Source: Kocuria sp. (GTDB lineage Bacteria; Actinomycetota; Actinomycetes; Actinomycetales; Micrococcaceae). Taken from it: 64,000 bases of DNA. The notes under the pieces are model-generated. The model searched no databases. It was not told where the DNA came from and was given only the letters and a program-made list of their open reading frames with translations. Location of the stretch: NCBI RefSeq assembly GCF_030538595.1, contig NZ_JAUNTS010000006.1:62001-126000 (forward strand), written 5' to 3'. The translations under genes and the position numbers were made by a program. Below are positions 9,395 through 18,532 of this stretch, one piece after another; the first letter of the stretch is position 1; the number at the start of each line of letters is the position of its first letter.

Positions 9395-11049
9395 GCGTGC
9401 GCTCCTCCTGGCTGATCGCGGTCCGTGTTGACAAAGTCACCTGCGGAGAGCCAGTGATCTGCCTCCGCGGGGGCATCATTGGCTGCGGCCGGCGCACGTG
9501 AGTCCGTGACGGGGGCGGCTGCCACTTTGTCCCCCAGAATCTTCATTCCTGCGGCATTGGAGGACTTGAACAACACCATGTCTCCGGGAGCCAATTCCTG
9601 GGCCAAAAGCTCTTCGGCGGCATCGGCATCCGGGACCCAGGTGGCCTCATTGCCCCACGAGCCTTCCAGATGCGCGGCGTTGTAGATGGGGCGTGCGGTC
9701 TCCCCCACAGCCACCAATTTTGAAATGTTCATGCGGACCACTTGCCGGCCGATGGCATCGTGTTCCTCCACGGAGAGGTCACCGAGTTCCAACATGCCGC
9801 CCAGCACCGCCCAGGTGCGCCGCGCCGGACGATCACCAGAACCCCGCCCCAGTTCGGCCAGCGTTTGCAGCGCGGCGCGCATGGACTGGGGGTTGGCGTT
9901 GTAGGCATCGTTGATCACGGTGACGCCGTCGCCACGTTCCGTACGTTCCATCCGCCACCGGCTGCCCGCACCGCGGTGCTGTAGCACAGTGGCAATCTGC
10001 TCAGCCGGGACACCGGCCACAAAAGCTGCGGTGGCAGCGGCCAGGATGTTGCTCACGTGATGGGCACCGATCAGTCCGGAGACCACACGGTGCTCGGAAC
10101 CATCCGGGAAGTGCAAAGTCAGGGTGGGGTGGCCGTCGTCGTCCGTGGTGACGTCACTGGCCCACACTCGTTGGCCGGTGATCGGATGAGCCGTGCAAGC
10201 ATCCCCCGCGGTGAAAAACACCACCGGTGCCTGGGTGCGGGTGTGCATGGTACGTACGCGGGGATCGTCCTCGTTGAGAACGGCCACCCCATCCGTGCCC
10301 AGCGCCTCCACCAGTTCGCCCTTGGCCACGGCAATGTTGTCCACGCCGCCGAACTCACCGGCGTGGGCGGTTCCCACACACAGCACCACACCCACATCCG
10401 GGTGGACCATGTTGCACAGGTATTCGATGTTGCCGATGTGGGTGGCACCCATCTCCACCACCAGGTACCGGGTTTGTTCCGTTGCGGTGAACACCGTCAG
10501 CGGGACGCCCACCTCCCCGTTGTAGGAGCCCTGGGGAGCCACTGTGGGACCCACGGACTCGAAAACAGCGCGCAGTAGGTCCTTGGTGGTGGTCTTGCCC
10601 ACGGAGCCGGTGATGCCCACAACTTTGACGCCGCCATCGGCCGTGCCGTGGGATTCCCGCAGATGAGCCACCACCCAGGCGGCCAGCGCTCCCATGGCTT
10701 CCACCACGTCGTTGACCTGAACGGATGGATAGACGGAGGTGGTCTCCAGTGTTGCAGGTGCCTCCGTCAGAGTTGCAGGTGCTTCCGCCAGGGGCACCGG
10801 CCGCTCCACCAGGGCCAGGGTTGCCCCGGCCTCGAATGCCGCGGGGACAAAGTTGTGACCGTCGGTGACTTCGCCGGGTTTGGCCACGAACAGCGTTCCC
10901 GGGCCAACTTCCCGCGAGTCAGTGGTCACGTGCTCCACCACGGGAACCTGACCCGCGCTCACGGCGTCTTGACCCGCTGCTGCGGTGTCCAATCCCAGCA
11001 CGGTACCGCCCGTGATCTGGGCAATCTGGTGCGCGTCCAGTGCGATCAC
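9391..11049 (-). CDS. murF: UDP-MurNAc-tripeptide--D-alanyl-D-alanine ligase
   Basis: Mur ligase adding D-Ala-D-Ala (552 residues, longer than the usual ~450-510). Motifs: TDSREVGPGTLFVA in the N-domain, ATP loop GSVGKTTT at 148-155, NDAYNANPQSMRAAL and WAVLGGMLELGD. The extra length comes partly from an in-frame 21-bp tandem duplication (EAPATLT/EAPATLE, residues about 89-102) between the N- and central domains and from a C-terminal extension rich in Ala/Pro/Asp. ATGA overlaps murE by four bases. Confidence 0.95.
   Translation of the reverse strand: MIALDAHQIAQITGGTVLGLDTAAAGQDAVSAGQVPVVEHVTTDSREVGPGTLFVAKPGEVTDGHNFVPAAFEAGATLALVERPVPLAEAPATLTEAPATLETTSVYPSVQVNDVVEAMGALAAWVVAHLRESHGTADGGVKVVGITGSVGKTTTKDLLRAVFESVGPTVAPQGSYNGEVGVPLTVFTATEQTRYLVVEMGATHIGNIEYLCNMVHPDVGVVLCVGTAHAGEFGGVDNIAVAKGELVEALGTDGVAVLNEDDPRVRTMHTRTQAPVVFFTAGDACTAHPITGQRVWASDVTTDDDGHPTLTLHFPDGSEHRVVSGLIGAHHVSNILAAATAAFVAGVPAEQIATVLQHRGAGSRWRMERTERGDGVTVINDAYNANPQSMRAALQTLAELGRGSGDRPARRTWAVLGGMLELGDLSVEEHDAIGRQVVRMNISKLVAVGETARPIYNAAHLEGSWGNEATWVPDADAAEELLAQELAPGDMVLFKSSNAAGMKILGDKVAAAPVTDSRAPAAANDAPAEADHWLSAGDFVNTDRDQPGGAHA
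10751..10792 (-). repeat. 21-bp in-frame tandem duplication inside murF
   Basis: Two 21-bp units (10751-10771 and 10772-10792) differ at only a few positions and encode a seven-residue Ala/Pro/Thr repeat in an interdomain loop of MurF. It looks like a recent slippage expansion tolerated in a flexible linker. Confidence 0.8.
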
Positions 11050-12737
11050 TTGGCTTCACCCCAGCCTTCCTGCGAGCTGCTGCCCATCTCGTCCAAAGCC
11101 GCGCGTAGTTCCGCACGGTCATCCAGCGGGTGGTCCACACCCGCAATGTCCTGCACTGTCTCATGTCCGCGGCCGGCCACGATCACCGAATCATTACGTC
11201 CGGCCATCCGCACTGCGGAACGAATGGCCACCGATCGCGGTGCGATTTCGTGAATCTCCGTGGCACGCGCCTTGCCGGACTCCATCAGCGCGTGAGCACC
11301 GGCAAGAACCTCACCGCGGATGGCCGCCGGGTCCTCACCGTGGGGATCGTCATCACTGATGATGACCACATCCGCCTCACGTACCGCAATTTCACCCATG
11401 AGCGGTCGCTTGGTTTTGTCTCGGTCCCCGGTGGCGCCGAACACCAAGATGACTCGTCCCTCACCTTCTGGCGGGTCCACGGCGTTCAGTGCCCGGGCCA
11501 GGGCGTCTGGATTATGCGCAAAATCGACGACGGCGGTGGGTTGCGTACCGATCAGCTGCATACGCCCGGGGACATCCGTGGTCAGAGGATCGTATTCATC
11601 CAGAACTCTCTGCAGCCGTTCCAGTTCCACCCCGGAGGACAACACCATCAACGTGGCCAGAGCGGCGTTGGCCACGTTGAACTCACCGGGCAAACCGGTG
11701 CTGACCCGCAACGTACGTCCGTCCCGGTGCACCAGACGGAAAGCATGTCCAATGCCGCGGCGCGTCATCGAGTGCAGAGTCCAGTCCGCGCCACGGCGTT
11801 GCGGACCGGATTCCCGGTCTGCCACCACTCCGCCCCGCATGGCAAAAACGTCAACGTTTTCGGCGCCAAGCTGAGCACGGGCATGGCGAGCCATGTTGAT
11901 GCCCCAGGTGTCGGCGTCGTCAGCCACCACCACCACGGCACGTTCGGTGCGCGCGGGTGTGAACAGTTCAGCCTTCACCTCAAAATAAGCCTGCATGGTC
12001 CCGTGGAGGTCCAGGTGATCCTGAGTCAGGTTGGTGAACCCGCAGACGCCGTAACGCACACCGTCCACGCGGTGGAATTCGATGGCATGGGAGGACACCT
12101 CCATGGAGGCCGCCGTCATGCCGGACTCGCGCATGACGGAGAGCAGCGCGTGCACCGTGGGGGCTTCGGGTGTGGTCAGGGTGGAGGGGATCTGCTGGTC
12201 TCCCGCCAAAATCTCAATGGTTCCAATCAGCCCCGTGGTTTCGCCCAGCGCGCGCAGAATGGAATTCACAAAATACGTGGTGGTGGTTTTGCCGTTGGTG
12301 CCGGTCACCGCGAACAGGGACAGCCCGGAACCGTCAACGGGCTGAGAAGCATAGATGTGAGCGGCCAGGTCCCCCACGGCGGCACGGGGATCTTGGCTGA
12401 GCACGATGGGCACCGTGACCGGTGGTTGCGCATCCGCTACGAGTTGCCCCCCAGCGGCATCGGTGAGAATCGCGGCCGCACCGTTGTTCACCGCCGCCGC
12501 AGCAAAGCTCGCCCCGTGGAATCGGGCACCCGGCAAAGCCGCGTAGAGATCACCGGGTTGAACGGCCCGGGAGTCAATGCTGATGCCGGACACTTCAACC
12601 TGCTGGAGATCCGTGGTTTCCGGCACCTGGAGCAGTTGCCCATCCAGCGCTGCGGCCATGGACCCCAGGCTGATGGGGGAAACCCCACCGGGACGCAGCA
12701 ACGCTGCATCCGTGGTGATCTCCGGTGCGTTATCCAT
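11046..12737 (-). CDS. murE: UDP-MurNAc-L-Ala-D-Glu ligase adding the third residue, probably L-lysine
   Basis: Mur ligase of 563 residues with the N-domain motif IDSRAVQPGDLYAAL, ATP loop GTNGKTTT at 146-153, HLDLHGTM and DFAHNPDAL. The residue-selecting motif near 462 reads DDDPHGEDP. Enzymes adding meso-diaminopimelate carry DNPR there, and its Arg binds the second carboxylate; here His replaces it, pointing to L-lysine (inference). The start at 12737 follows GTGGAGAAC; an in-frame GTG nine bases upstream is a possible alternative. It is separated from ftsI by 164 bp, the only sizeable gap between rsmH and ftsQ. Confidence 0.93.
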   Translation of the reverse strand: MDNAPEITTDAALLRPGGVSPISLGSMAAALDGQLLQVPETTDLQQVEVSGISIDSRAVQPGDLYAALPGARFHGASFAAAAVNNGAAAILTDAAGGQLVADAQPPVTVPIVLSQDPRAAVGDLAAHIYASQPVDGSGLSLFAVTGTNGKTTTTYFVNSILRALGETTGLIGTIEILAGDQQIPSTLTTPEAPTVHALLSVMRESGMTAASMEVSSHAIEFHRVDGVRYGVCGFTNLTQDHLDLHGTMQAYFEVKAELFTPARTERAVVVVADDADTWGINMARHARAQLGAENVDVFAMRGGVVADRESGPQRRGADWTLHSMTRRGIGHAFRLVHRDGRTLRVSTGLPGEFNVANAALATLMVLSSGVELERLQRVLDEYDPLTTDVPGRMQLIGTQPTAVVDFAHNPDALARALNAVDPPEGEGRVILVFGATGDRDKTKRPLMGEIAVREADVVIISDDDPHGEDPAAIRGEVLAGAHALMESGKARATEIHEIAPRSVAIRSAVRMAGRNDSVIVAGRGHETVQDIAGVDHPLDDRAELRAALDEMGSSSQEGWGEAK

Positions 12738-12901
12738 GTTCTCCACGTCATCCTTCCTGTGCCTGGCGGACACTTGCCCACCACCCCGTGCCACCACGGC
12801 CAGGGGCACGGTTGCGAACCGGTGGAGTTCCCCAGAGCGACCAGCAGAGAACCGCTACGGTCTGAACGGCGGGGAAGAACCGTTCCGGATTCGTCCCGAG
12901 T

Positions 12902-14752
12902 CTAGCGGTTGCTGTGTTCATTGCGGTCGGCATCCTTGCCGAAGAACTTGTCCAGGGCCACTGGCTCCGTGGTGGATGGGCTCACCCCGTAGTGTTTGAG
13001 GACATCGCCCATGATCTGGCTGAAAACTCCCGATGCCCCAATGGTTCGCACCTCACCCTGCGGCCGTTGCAGTGTGACAGCCACCACGTACTGCGGGTCC
13101 TCCATCGGTGCCATGCCCACAAAGGATGTGGTGTAACCGTCATAGCCGCCCTGGTCCCCCGGGGCCTCGGCCGTGCCTGACTTGCCGCCGGCGCGGTACC
13201 CGGGCACTGCGGCATCCGGAGCACCGCCTACGGTGATCACGGTCTCCATGATCTCCAAGACCTGCGCGGCCGTTTCACTGCTCACAACACGGCGCGGTTC
13301 AGGTGGTTCCGGGATGGTGGTGGTGCCATCGGCGTCCGTGGTGGAAAGCACCACGCGGGGTTCAACCAACACGCCGTCGTTGGCCACGGCCTGGTAAATG
13401 GTGGCGGTGCGTAACGGTGATTGGGAGAGCCCCTGGCCAAAGAGCACGGTGTACTGCTGGCGGGTGTCCCATGCAGTCCAGTCAGCCAACAGACCCATGG
13501 TTTCACCAGGAATCTCGATGCCCGTGAGTTCCCCGATCCCAAAGTTCTTCAACCAGGTGTGGCGTTGCTCCGGGGTCAGCTCCTTGCCCACCTCCACCGT
13601 TCCGGTGTTCATGGAGTCCGCAATGATCCCCGCGAACGTCCGGTCCTCCGCCCCATGGGTGAAGGAGTCCGTGAAGGTCTGACCGTCAATGGTCAGCTCT
13701 GGAGGAACTGAAACCTCACTGAGAGGTTGAATCTTTCCCTCTTCAATGGCGGCTGCCGCTGTCAGCGTCTTTTCCGTGGAACCAGGCTCCACAGCTGCGG
13801 CCACGGACCGCGGGGAATAGTCACCTTCATTTTCCGTACGCCCGGGATCGTTGGGGTCCACCATGGTGGAATCTGCCAGCGCCAACACCTGGCCGTCGGA
13901 GACGCGCAGGACCACAGCGGTCCCCCATTCGGCGTCGAGTTCCTTGACCCGTGCGGCAACCGCCTCCTGCGCGTAGTACTGGACGTCACGGTCCAGTGTC
14001 AGGGTCACCTGACCACCATTGACCGGGGAGGTCTCATCGTGCGGGGCCACCGGGATGCGCACGCCATCGGCACTGATTTCAAAGGTACGTATCCCGTCCT
14101 GACCGCTCAGGATCTCGTCCTGGGACAGTTCCACGCCCGCCAGGGCATCGCCGTCACCGCCCATGAAACCCACGACGGACCCGCCCAATTGCCCATTGGG
14201 GTAACTGCGCTGGGAGACCGGCTCTGCCGTGACAAAGCCCAGTTGCAGGTCACGGACGGCGTTCCACTGCTCCGGTGTGGCCGAACGGTACAAGTACTGG
14301 AAATTGGCCTCCCCGTCCAGCGCATCCTTCACCTCCTCATCTGAGATGTGCAGGATGTCCGCCAGGTCTCGGATGATGTTCAAGACCGTGCGGGTTTCGG
14401 TGCTGCCGTCAGGATTTCGCACCGTCAGGTCACGCACCAGAGTCTGATCCACCGCAATGTCGTAGCGCTGGATGCTGCGAGCCAGAATTGCCCCGTTGCG
14501 GTCCAGAATCTCGCCACGCAGTGCCGGTAGAGACTCCTGCCGCAGCCGATCATTTTCAGCGCTGGCGGCACGCCCACTCAAATCCAGTCCTTGGACCCAG
14601 ACCAACCGCAGCGCCAGCAAGGTCAGCGCAATCAGTCCGAGCGCCAAGCCCACGAATTCACGCCGAGTGGCCGGGCGCTGCGGCTGCGCCGGCTCCTGAT
14701 CTGGACCCGGTGCATCGGTGGGCTCCGTGGGGTCGAATGGCCGATCACTCAT
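12902..14752 (-). CDS. ftsI: Septal class B penicillin-binding protein (FtsI/PBP3)
   Basis: Division transpeptidase of 616 residues that cross-links septal peptidoglycan. It has a short cytoplasmic N-terminus, one membrane segment at about 33-54, a pedestal domain beginning RGEILDRNGAILA (about 79-91), and a transpeptidase domain with active-site S325-T-E-K328 (most relatives have STFK/STMK, so Glu is slightly unusual), S380-M-N382 and K523-S-G525. It overlaps ftsL by four bases and acts with FtsW. Confidence 0.95.
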   Translation of the reverse strand: MSDRPFDPTEPTDAPGPDQEPAQPQRPATRREFVGLALGLIALTLLALRLVWVQGLDLSGRAASAENDRLRQESLPALRGEILDRNGAILARSIQRYDIAVDQTLVRDLTVRNPDGSTETRTVLNIIRDLADILHISDEEVKDALDGEANFQYLYRSATPEQWNAVRDLQLGFVTAEPVSQRSYPNGQLGGSVVGFMGGDGDALAGVELSQDEILSGQDGIRTFEISADGVRIPVAPHDETSPVNGGQVTLTLDRDVQYYAQEAVAARVKELDAEWGTAVVLRVSDGQVLALADSTMVDPNDPGRTENEGDYSPRSVAAAVEPGSTEKTLTAAAAIEEGKIQPLSEVSVPPELTIDGQTFTDSFTHGAEDRTFAGIIADSMNTGTVEVGKELTPEQRHTWLKNFGIGELTGIEIPGETMGLLADWTAWDTRQQYTVLFGQGLSQSPLRTATIYQAVANDGVLVEPRVVLSTTDADGTTTIPEPPEPRRVVSSETAAQVLEIMETVITVGGAPDAAVPGYRAGGKSGTAEAPGDQGGYDGYTTSFVGMAPMEDPQYVVAVTLQRPQGEVRTIGASGVFSQIMGDVLKHYGVSPSTTEPVALDKFFGKDADRNEHSNR

Positions 14753-15546
14753 TGGCCACCCCCGGCATTCTGGTCTGGCGTCGGCTGGGATTGATCGGGG
14801 TTGGCCTGACTTTCAGTTCCCGCTGAAGCAGGGGCACCCGTGGGCACAGCGGTGGGCGACGGCGACGCCGTTGCGTCCGCGGGCTGGCGCTGCTGCGGCG
14901 CCGGCAGTGATCCCCCGTGCAAATTCACATCTGATTCAGCCTGATTGGCTGCACGCAACTGGTCGTTGACCTCGGTATCGGTGTCCGGTAAAGCGTCGCG
15001 GCGTTCCCGTGCCAACGACGCCGCTCGGTCGGCTGCCGCTGATCCGCGCTGGACCGGTTGCGCCACCAACACTTCTCCGTCCTCGGACTGCGCAGCAGGC
15101 TGCGGGTCGCCGGTGACTTCTTGCGATTGCAGGTCCACCAAGCCCTCGGAGGTGGTTGGAACCATGCCGTCATTGGTGGCTGCAATCGCCAGATTTTGGG
15201 GCGCCTGGTAGAACTCCAGATCTTGGGTCAAAGCCTCGGACTCCTGCGCCAGAGACCGCTCCTGGGCACGCAGTTCGACGAGCCGGTACTGGCCATCGCT
15301 GATCTTGATGTTCAAGTACAAGATTCCAGCCAGCGTGCTGACCACAGCCACCACCGCAATGACCAGTGGCAGTAGTCGGGACCAACGGCGCCACTTCCGG
15401 TTGGTGGTGCCTGCCTGCCCAGATGCCCGGTCAGGTGATGGGTCGGCACCGTCAACCGAGCTGGTTGGGCGCCTGCGCCACGGCAATCTGGCGCCCGCTC
15501 TCAAACGACCCCGCAGACCCCGGGGCGATTCGTCTGAACCGGTCAT
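14749..15546 (-). CDS. ftsL: FtsL-like divisome protein with long extracytoplasmic tail
   Basis: A 265-residue bitopic protein in the ftsL slot between rsmH and ftsI, with four-base overlaps on both sides. It has a basic cytoplasmic N-terminus (about 1-55), a membrane segment at about 58-78 and a heptad-like coiled coil ([20 protein letters not shown]) followed by the FtsL-like [19 protein letters not shown]. After about residue 125 comes a roughly 140-residue low-complexity tail rich in Ala, Asp, Gln and Pro, much longer than classical FtsL (100-120 residues in total). Function follows from position and the membrane-plus-coil layout. Confidence 0.85.
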   Translation of the reverse strand: MTGSDESPRGLRGRLRAGARLPWRRRPTSSVDGADPSPDRASGQAGTTNRKWRRWSRLLPLVIAVVAVVSTLAGILYLNIKISDGQYRLVELRAQERSLAQESEALTQDLEFYQAPQNLAIAATNDGMVPTTSEGLVDLQSQEVTGDPQPAAQSEDGEVLVAQPVQRGSAAADRAASLARERRDALPDTDTEVNDQLRAANQAESDVNLHGGSLPAPQQRQPADATASPSPTAVPTGAPASAGTESQANPDQSQPTPDQNAGGGQ

Positions 15547-16520
15547 ACAACATGTCCACTTCTGATCCGTTGGGCGGCCCGCAGCCGGGCCGAAGCTGCC
15601 CGCGGGTTGTCCTCGATCTCCTGCGCTGTAGGTGTGTGGGTGCCGCGAGTCAGGATCTTGAACGTTGGCTTGTGCTCTTCCAACTCCACGGGCAAGCCCT
15701 TGGGCGCGGTGGACACCGAACGGGCGGCAAACTCTTGCTTGACGATTCTGTCTTCCAGCGAGTGGTAGCTCATGGCAACGACTCGCCCATCCTGGCTGAG
15801 AACATCCAGGGCACGTGGCACAGCTCTGCGAAGAACCTCAAGCTCCTGATTAACTTCAATCCGCAGTGCTTGGAAGGTCTGCTTGGCGGGATGGCCCTTC
15901 TTGCGCTGAACTGCCACGGGAACGGCTGAGCGCACGATCTCAACCAGCTCGCCCGTCGTCGTCAAGGGACTGTTGGCCCGGGTGGTCACAATGGCTTGGG
16001 CGATTCTGGAGGCAAAGCGCTCCTCCCCCCAGTCGCGCAGGATACGGCGCAGGTCAGCCTCCGGGTAGGTGTTGACCACTTCCTGCGCCGTGAGCTGGGC
16101 GGTGGAATCCATCCGCATGTCCAGCGGGGCGTCATAGGAGTAGGCAAAGCCACGTTCGCGCTCATCCAGCTGCATGGAGGACACGCCCAGGTCAAAGAGG
16201 ATGCCATCAGCTTGATCAAAGCCCGCTTGCTCCAAGGCTTCGGGGATCTGATCGTAGGTGGTGTGCACGGGGTGGAAACGATCACCGAACTGTTCCAACC
16301 GGGCTGAGGCAAGTTCCAGCGCGGTGGGGTCTCGGTCCACGCCCACCAGGTGAAGCGTGGGGAACCGGCTGAGCAACGCTTCAGAATGTCCCCCCATACC
16401 CAAGGTGGCATCCACCGCAACGGGTGCGGAGCGCTCCAACCCCGGAGCCAAGAGGTCCAGGCACTGCTCCAGGAGTACGGGGACATGCCGCTGCGACGTG
16501 GGGCGCGGTGCATCCGACAT
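15543..16520 (-). CDS. rsmH: 16S rRNA (cytosine-1402-N4)-methyltransferase
   Basis: SAM-dependent methyltransferase RsmH (formerly MraW), 325 residues, modifying C1402 of 16S rRNA in the P-site. Motifs include [13 protein letters not shown] at the N-terminus, the SAM-binding [35 protein letters not shown] and [14 protein letters not shown] near the C-terminus. GAGGAG lies about six bases before the ATG. It begins the tight overlap chain, 337 bp downstream of mraZ. Confidence 0.96.
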   Translation of the reverse strand: MSDAPRPTSQRHVPVLLEQCLDLLAPGLERSAPVAVDATLGMGGHSEALLSRFPTLHLVGVDRDPTALELASARLEQFGDRFHPVHTTYDQIPEALEQAGFDQADGILFDLGVSSMQLDERERGFAYSYDAPLDMRMDSTAQLTAQEVVNTYPEADLRRILRDWGEERFASRIAQAIVTTRANSPLTTTGELVEIVRSAVPVAVQRKKGHPAKQTFQALRIEVNQELEVLRRAVPRALDVLSQDGRVVAMSYHSLEDRIVKQEFAARSVSTAPKGLPVELEEHKPTFKILTRGTHTPTAQEIEDNPRAASARLRAAQRIRSGHVV

Positions 16521-16857
16521 GGTGACTCCTCATGTGGGTCATGACCGGTGGCAGGGTCATGGGTGATACTCATGGCCACCATCTGACGGCCTTCAATGAT
16601 TCAGGGGGGCACGCGCCGTTGCATGCAATGTTTTCGATCCCTCAGCTTACTGGGGGTGCTCCCCACACAGACGAACACCGCACCGTGAGCTACGTGACCA
16701 GAACCCCGCCCGCTGGCCATCCCTCGAATCCGGCCTGGCTCAGGGGAAGTTGAGTCAGGACGGTGACGGCAGTGCGGGTGGAGATCTCGCCGCGGAGATC
16801 CCGGTGCGGTGTTCAACCGCTCACGTGACAGCTATTCGATTGCGCAGCAGGTGACTG
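16521..16857 (-). other. mraZ-rsmH intergenic region
   Basis: A 337-bp gap in which no gene is supported. It contains a short stem with a GGGG/CCCC core near 16650-16663, a GATCTC/GAGATC inverted repeat near 16785-16800, and a TAAGCT hexamer on the minus strand near 16637-16650 that could act as a -10 for rsmH. mraZ and rsmH are usually nearly adjacent, so a gap this size suggests an additional promoter or leader. Confidence 0.45.
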
Positions 16858-17289
16858 TCAGAACAGCCCTGGGATCACCTCGTCCTCCGTGTCGGAGAAC
16901 GCCGATTCCTGTTCCGCCAAGTAGGACTCCCAGGCTTGGGCGTCCCAGATCTCCGCACGAGAACCTGCGCCTACAACGGCCAGCTCCCGATCAAGACCTG
17001 CGTACTGACGGAGCGGGGTGGGAATGGTGACCCGGCCCTGCTTGTCCGGCACTTCATCCGAAGCACCTGAGAGAAAAACGCGGATGTAATCACGAGCCTG
17101 CTTGGAGGACAGCGGGGCCGCCCTCATCTGCTCATGAACCTTCTGGAACTCCGCCGCACTGAATACATAGATGCAGCGCTCCTGGCCACGAGTGAGCACC
17201 AACCCTTCCGACAGTTCCTCACGAAACTTGGCCGGGAAGATCAGGCGCCCCTTGTCATCCAGTCGGGGTGAGTACGTCCCGAGGAACAT
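16858..17289 (-). CDS. mraZ: Transcriptional regulator MraZ
   Basis: DNA-binding protein of the AbrB-like superfamily (143 residues), first gene of the dcw cluster and usually an autorepressor of it. It contains two SpoVT/AbrB-like half domains: [16 protein letters not shown] at about 12-27 and [16 protein letters not shown] at about 83-98. The start at 17289 (MFLGTYSP) matches family N-termini and follows GAGGTGG; an ATG three codons upstream lacks this spacing. MraZ proteins bind direct repeats with a GTGG/TGGG core and 10-bp period upstream of their own gene, relevant to the repeats at 17339-17758. Confidence 0.95.
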   Translation of the reverse strand: MFLGTYSPRLDDKGRLIFPAKFREELSEGLVLTRGQERCIYVFSAAEFQKVHEQMRAAPLSSKQARDYIRVFLSGASDEVPDKQGRVTIPTPLRQYAGLDRELAVVGAGSRAEIWDAQAWESYLAEQESAFSDTEDEVIPGLF

Positions 17290-17338
17290 GCTCACCACCT
17301 CAGTTTGAAAGGTTCCTCCTACTTCTCTCTCTGCTCCC

Positions 17339-17355
17339 CCACTTTACTCCACTTT
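17339..17355 (-). promoter_or_regulatory. Probable MraZ boxes upstream of mraZ
   Basis: On the minus strand two direct copies of AAAGTGG lie exactly 10 bp apart (17349-17355, then 17339-17345), about 50 bp before the mraZ ATG. Spacing and GTGG core match the known architecture of MraZ operators. Confidence 0.65.
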
Positions 17356-17480
17356 CCTCCCCGGTCAACCGCGATCCGCCAGAGGTCGGCGATCATGGGG
17401 CTTTTTCGGGATCAGTGGTGTGCTGTGCGAGGTGTGGTGATGGTCTTATTTCAGCTAGTCAGAGCAGCTATAGGCTCGTG

Positions 17481-17572
17481 GTGGAGGCTCAGTGGAGGGC
17501 AGTGGAGCAAACGGTGGAGGACAGTGGAGCACGTAGTGGAGGCCACGGAACGTCCGGTGGAGCTCGGTGGAG
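17481..17572 (+). repeat. Phased array of eight GTGGAG motifs upstream of mraZ
   Basis: GTGGAG occurs at 17481, 17492, 17502, 17514, 17524, 17536, 17557 and 17567, all on the plus strand. Steps are 11, 10, 12, 10, 12, 21 and 10 bp, an average of about 10.75 bp if one degenerate unit near 17547 is counted. The motif is the same core as the AAAGTGGAG box next to mraZ but in opposite orientation. No coding function is supported. Confidence 0.75.
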
Positions 17573-17663
17573 GGCCTCACCGCGCCGCACACCGCCCGGC
17601 CCGCCATCGAGTTCCCACTCCACCGTTCACCTCCCATCCGACTGCGACATCACCGCCCATAAC

Positions 17664-17758
17664 GTGGGAAGTCGGCGATTGGGTGGGAAGTCGACAGCCA
17701 CGGGGGAAGTCGGCGATTGGGTGGGAAGTCGACAGCCACGTGGGGAGTCGGCAACCCG
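17664..17758 (+). repeat. Five 19-bp tandem repeats
   Basis: Five contiguous 19-bp units (starting 17664, 17683, 17702, 17721, 17740). Units 1 and 3 are GTGGGAAGTCGGCGATTGG-like, units 2 and 4 end in GACAGCCAC, so the array also reads as a 38-bp repeat duplicated with one substitution; unit 5 is degenerate. Each begins with a GTGGGA or GTGGGG core. It is non-coding and lies between the DUF3040 gene and mraZ. Confidence 0.85.
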
Positions 17759-17814
17759 CGGATGCTCCACCAGCTCACTACCCCGGTCTGGGCGCCCGGT
17801 CCCGGGCATGCCAA

Positions 17815-17843
17815 AGGCCCCAAACGCAAACCGTTCGGGGCCT
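17815..17843 (-). terminator. Terminator downstream of the DUF3040 gene
   Basis: Arms 17815-17826 and 17832-17843 pair with 11 of 12 matches around a five-base loop. Read on the minus strand the stem ends GGGGCCTTT, consistent with termination of the DUF3040 transcript before it enters the mraZ regulatory block. Confidence 0.75.
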
Positions 17844-17968
17844 CTGAAACGTGGTCACCACAACAAAGTGATCAACCACAATGTGAAAGCTGGAGCTGCG
17901 ATTCCCGGGGAGTTCGGCCGGTACACCACAAGCAGCTGAGGTCAGTAGCTCTCAGCTGGAGTCATGGC

Positions 17969-18367
17969 TCACTGACCGCTGGAACGGCGTTCATCCCACT
18001 TGTTCTCCAGGTTGCGCATGAATCCCGACGACGACTTTGCCGCCTTGGGTGCCGGACCTGCACTGGGTTTGGGGTCGCCGTCTGCGGTGGCCTTGAGCTT
18101 ACCCGCACCTTTGGTGCTGGCCCAGTAGACACCGAGAGACATCACCAGGAATCCAAGAACTCCCACGATGATCTGATTGAGCATCACGCCCCCGATGACA
18201 ATTCCGAGGCCAATCACTCCGATGACCGCGCCCAACACAATGGCGCGTGTGGAGAACGTGGGCCGGACCGGCCGCGTTTCCATGGTGCTGGCGAACTGGG
18301 GATCGTCAGCATTCAACTGCTGCTCCAACTGCGCCAGCAGCTGTTGCTCTCGCTCGGACAGAGCCAC
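17969..18367 (-). CDS. DUF3040 membrane protein
   Basis: A 132-residue protein with the DUF3040 N-terminal signature ALSEREQQLLAQLEQQL, followed by two membrane segments at about 43-65 and 67-87, and a charged C-terminal tail. The start is GTG at 18367, five bases after AGGAGGG, and places the signature at residue 2 as in family members; a longer frame from 18457 is less likely. Function is unknown; in actinobacteria it often lies next to the dcw cluster (Rv2169c position). A TAGGCT hexamer on the minus strand at 18444-18449 may be its -10 box. Confidence 0.85.
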   Translation of the reverse strand: MALSEREQQLLAQLEQQLNADDPQFASTMETRPVRPTFSTRAIVLGAVIGVIGLGIVIGGVMLNQIIVGVLGFLVMSLGVYWASTKGAGKLKATADGDPKPSAGPAPKAAKSSSGFMRNLENKWDERRSSGQ

Positions 18368-18532
18368 GACGTCCCTCCTGGAAGGTGATGATGTCAACCG
18401 GCAGGCAGAGTTAATGGCAGCACTGCTCACCGTCTTTGGGACAAGCCTACCCTCCAAGTCCCGTGGCCGATACGCCCGGATTACGCCTGTGGGTGACGCC
18501 GCTGCCTTCCAGACACCTGGAATGGGGCAACT

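Larger units (their letters stand above)
17290..17968. other. Non-coding regulatory block between DUF3040 and mraZ
   Basis: This 679-bp stretch carries no supported gene. From left to right it holds the mraZ ribosome site, two AAAGTGG boxes, an AT-richer segment near 17390-17475 that probably contains the dcw promoter, eight phased GTGGAG motifs, five 19-bp repeats, and the terminator at 17815-17843. Open frames run through it in more than one phase, but they are created by the repeats and match no protein I recognise. Confidence 0.7.

Noticed and set aside
12738..12901. Separate small gene between ftsI and murE
   Set aside because: No open frame with a ribosome site; probably a promoter or leader for murE.
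11130..12905. Plus-strand open frame of 591 codons opposite murE
   Set aside because: Composition is His/Gly/Arg-rich as expected for an antisense frame; murE is certain.
17664..17758. CRISPR array
   Set aside because: The 19-bp units are contiguous with no unique spacers, and no cas genes are nearby.
17268..17939. Open frames running through the mraZ upstream repeats
   Set aside because: Several phases are open because of the repeat units; no start with ribosome site and no recognisable product.
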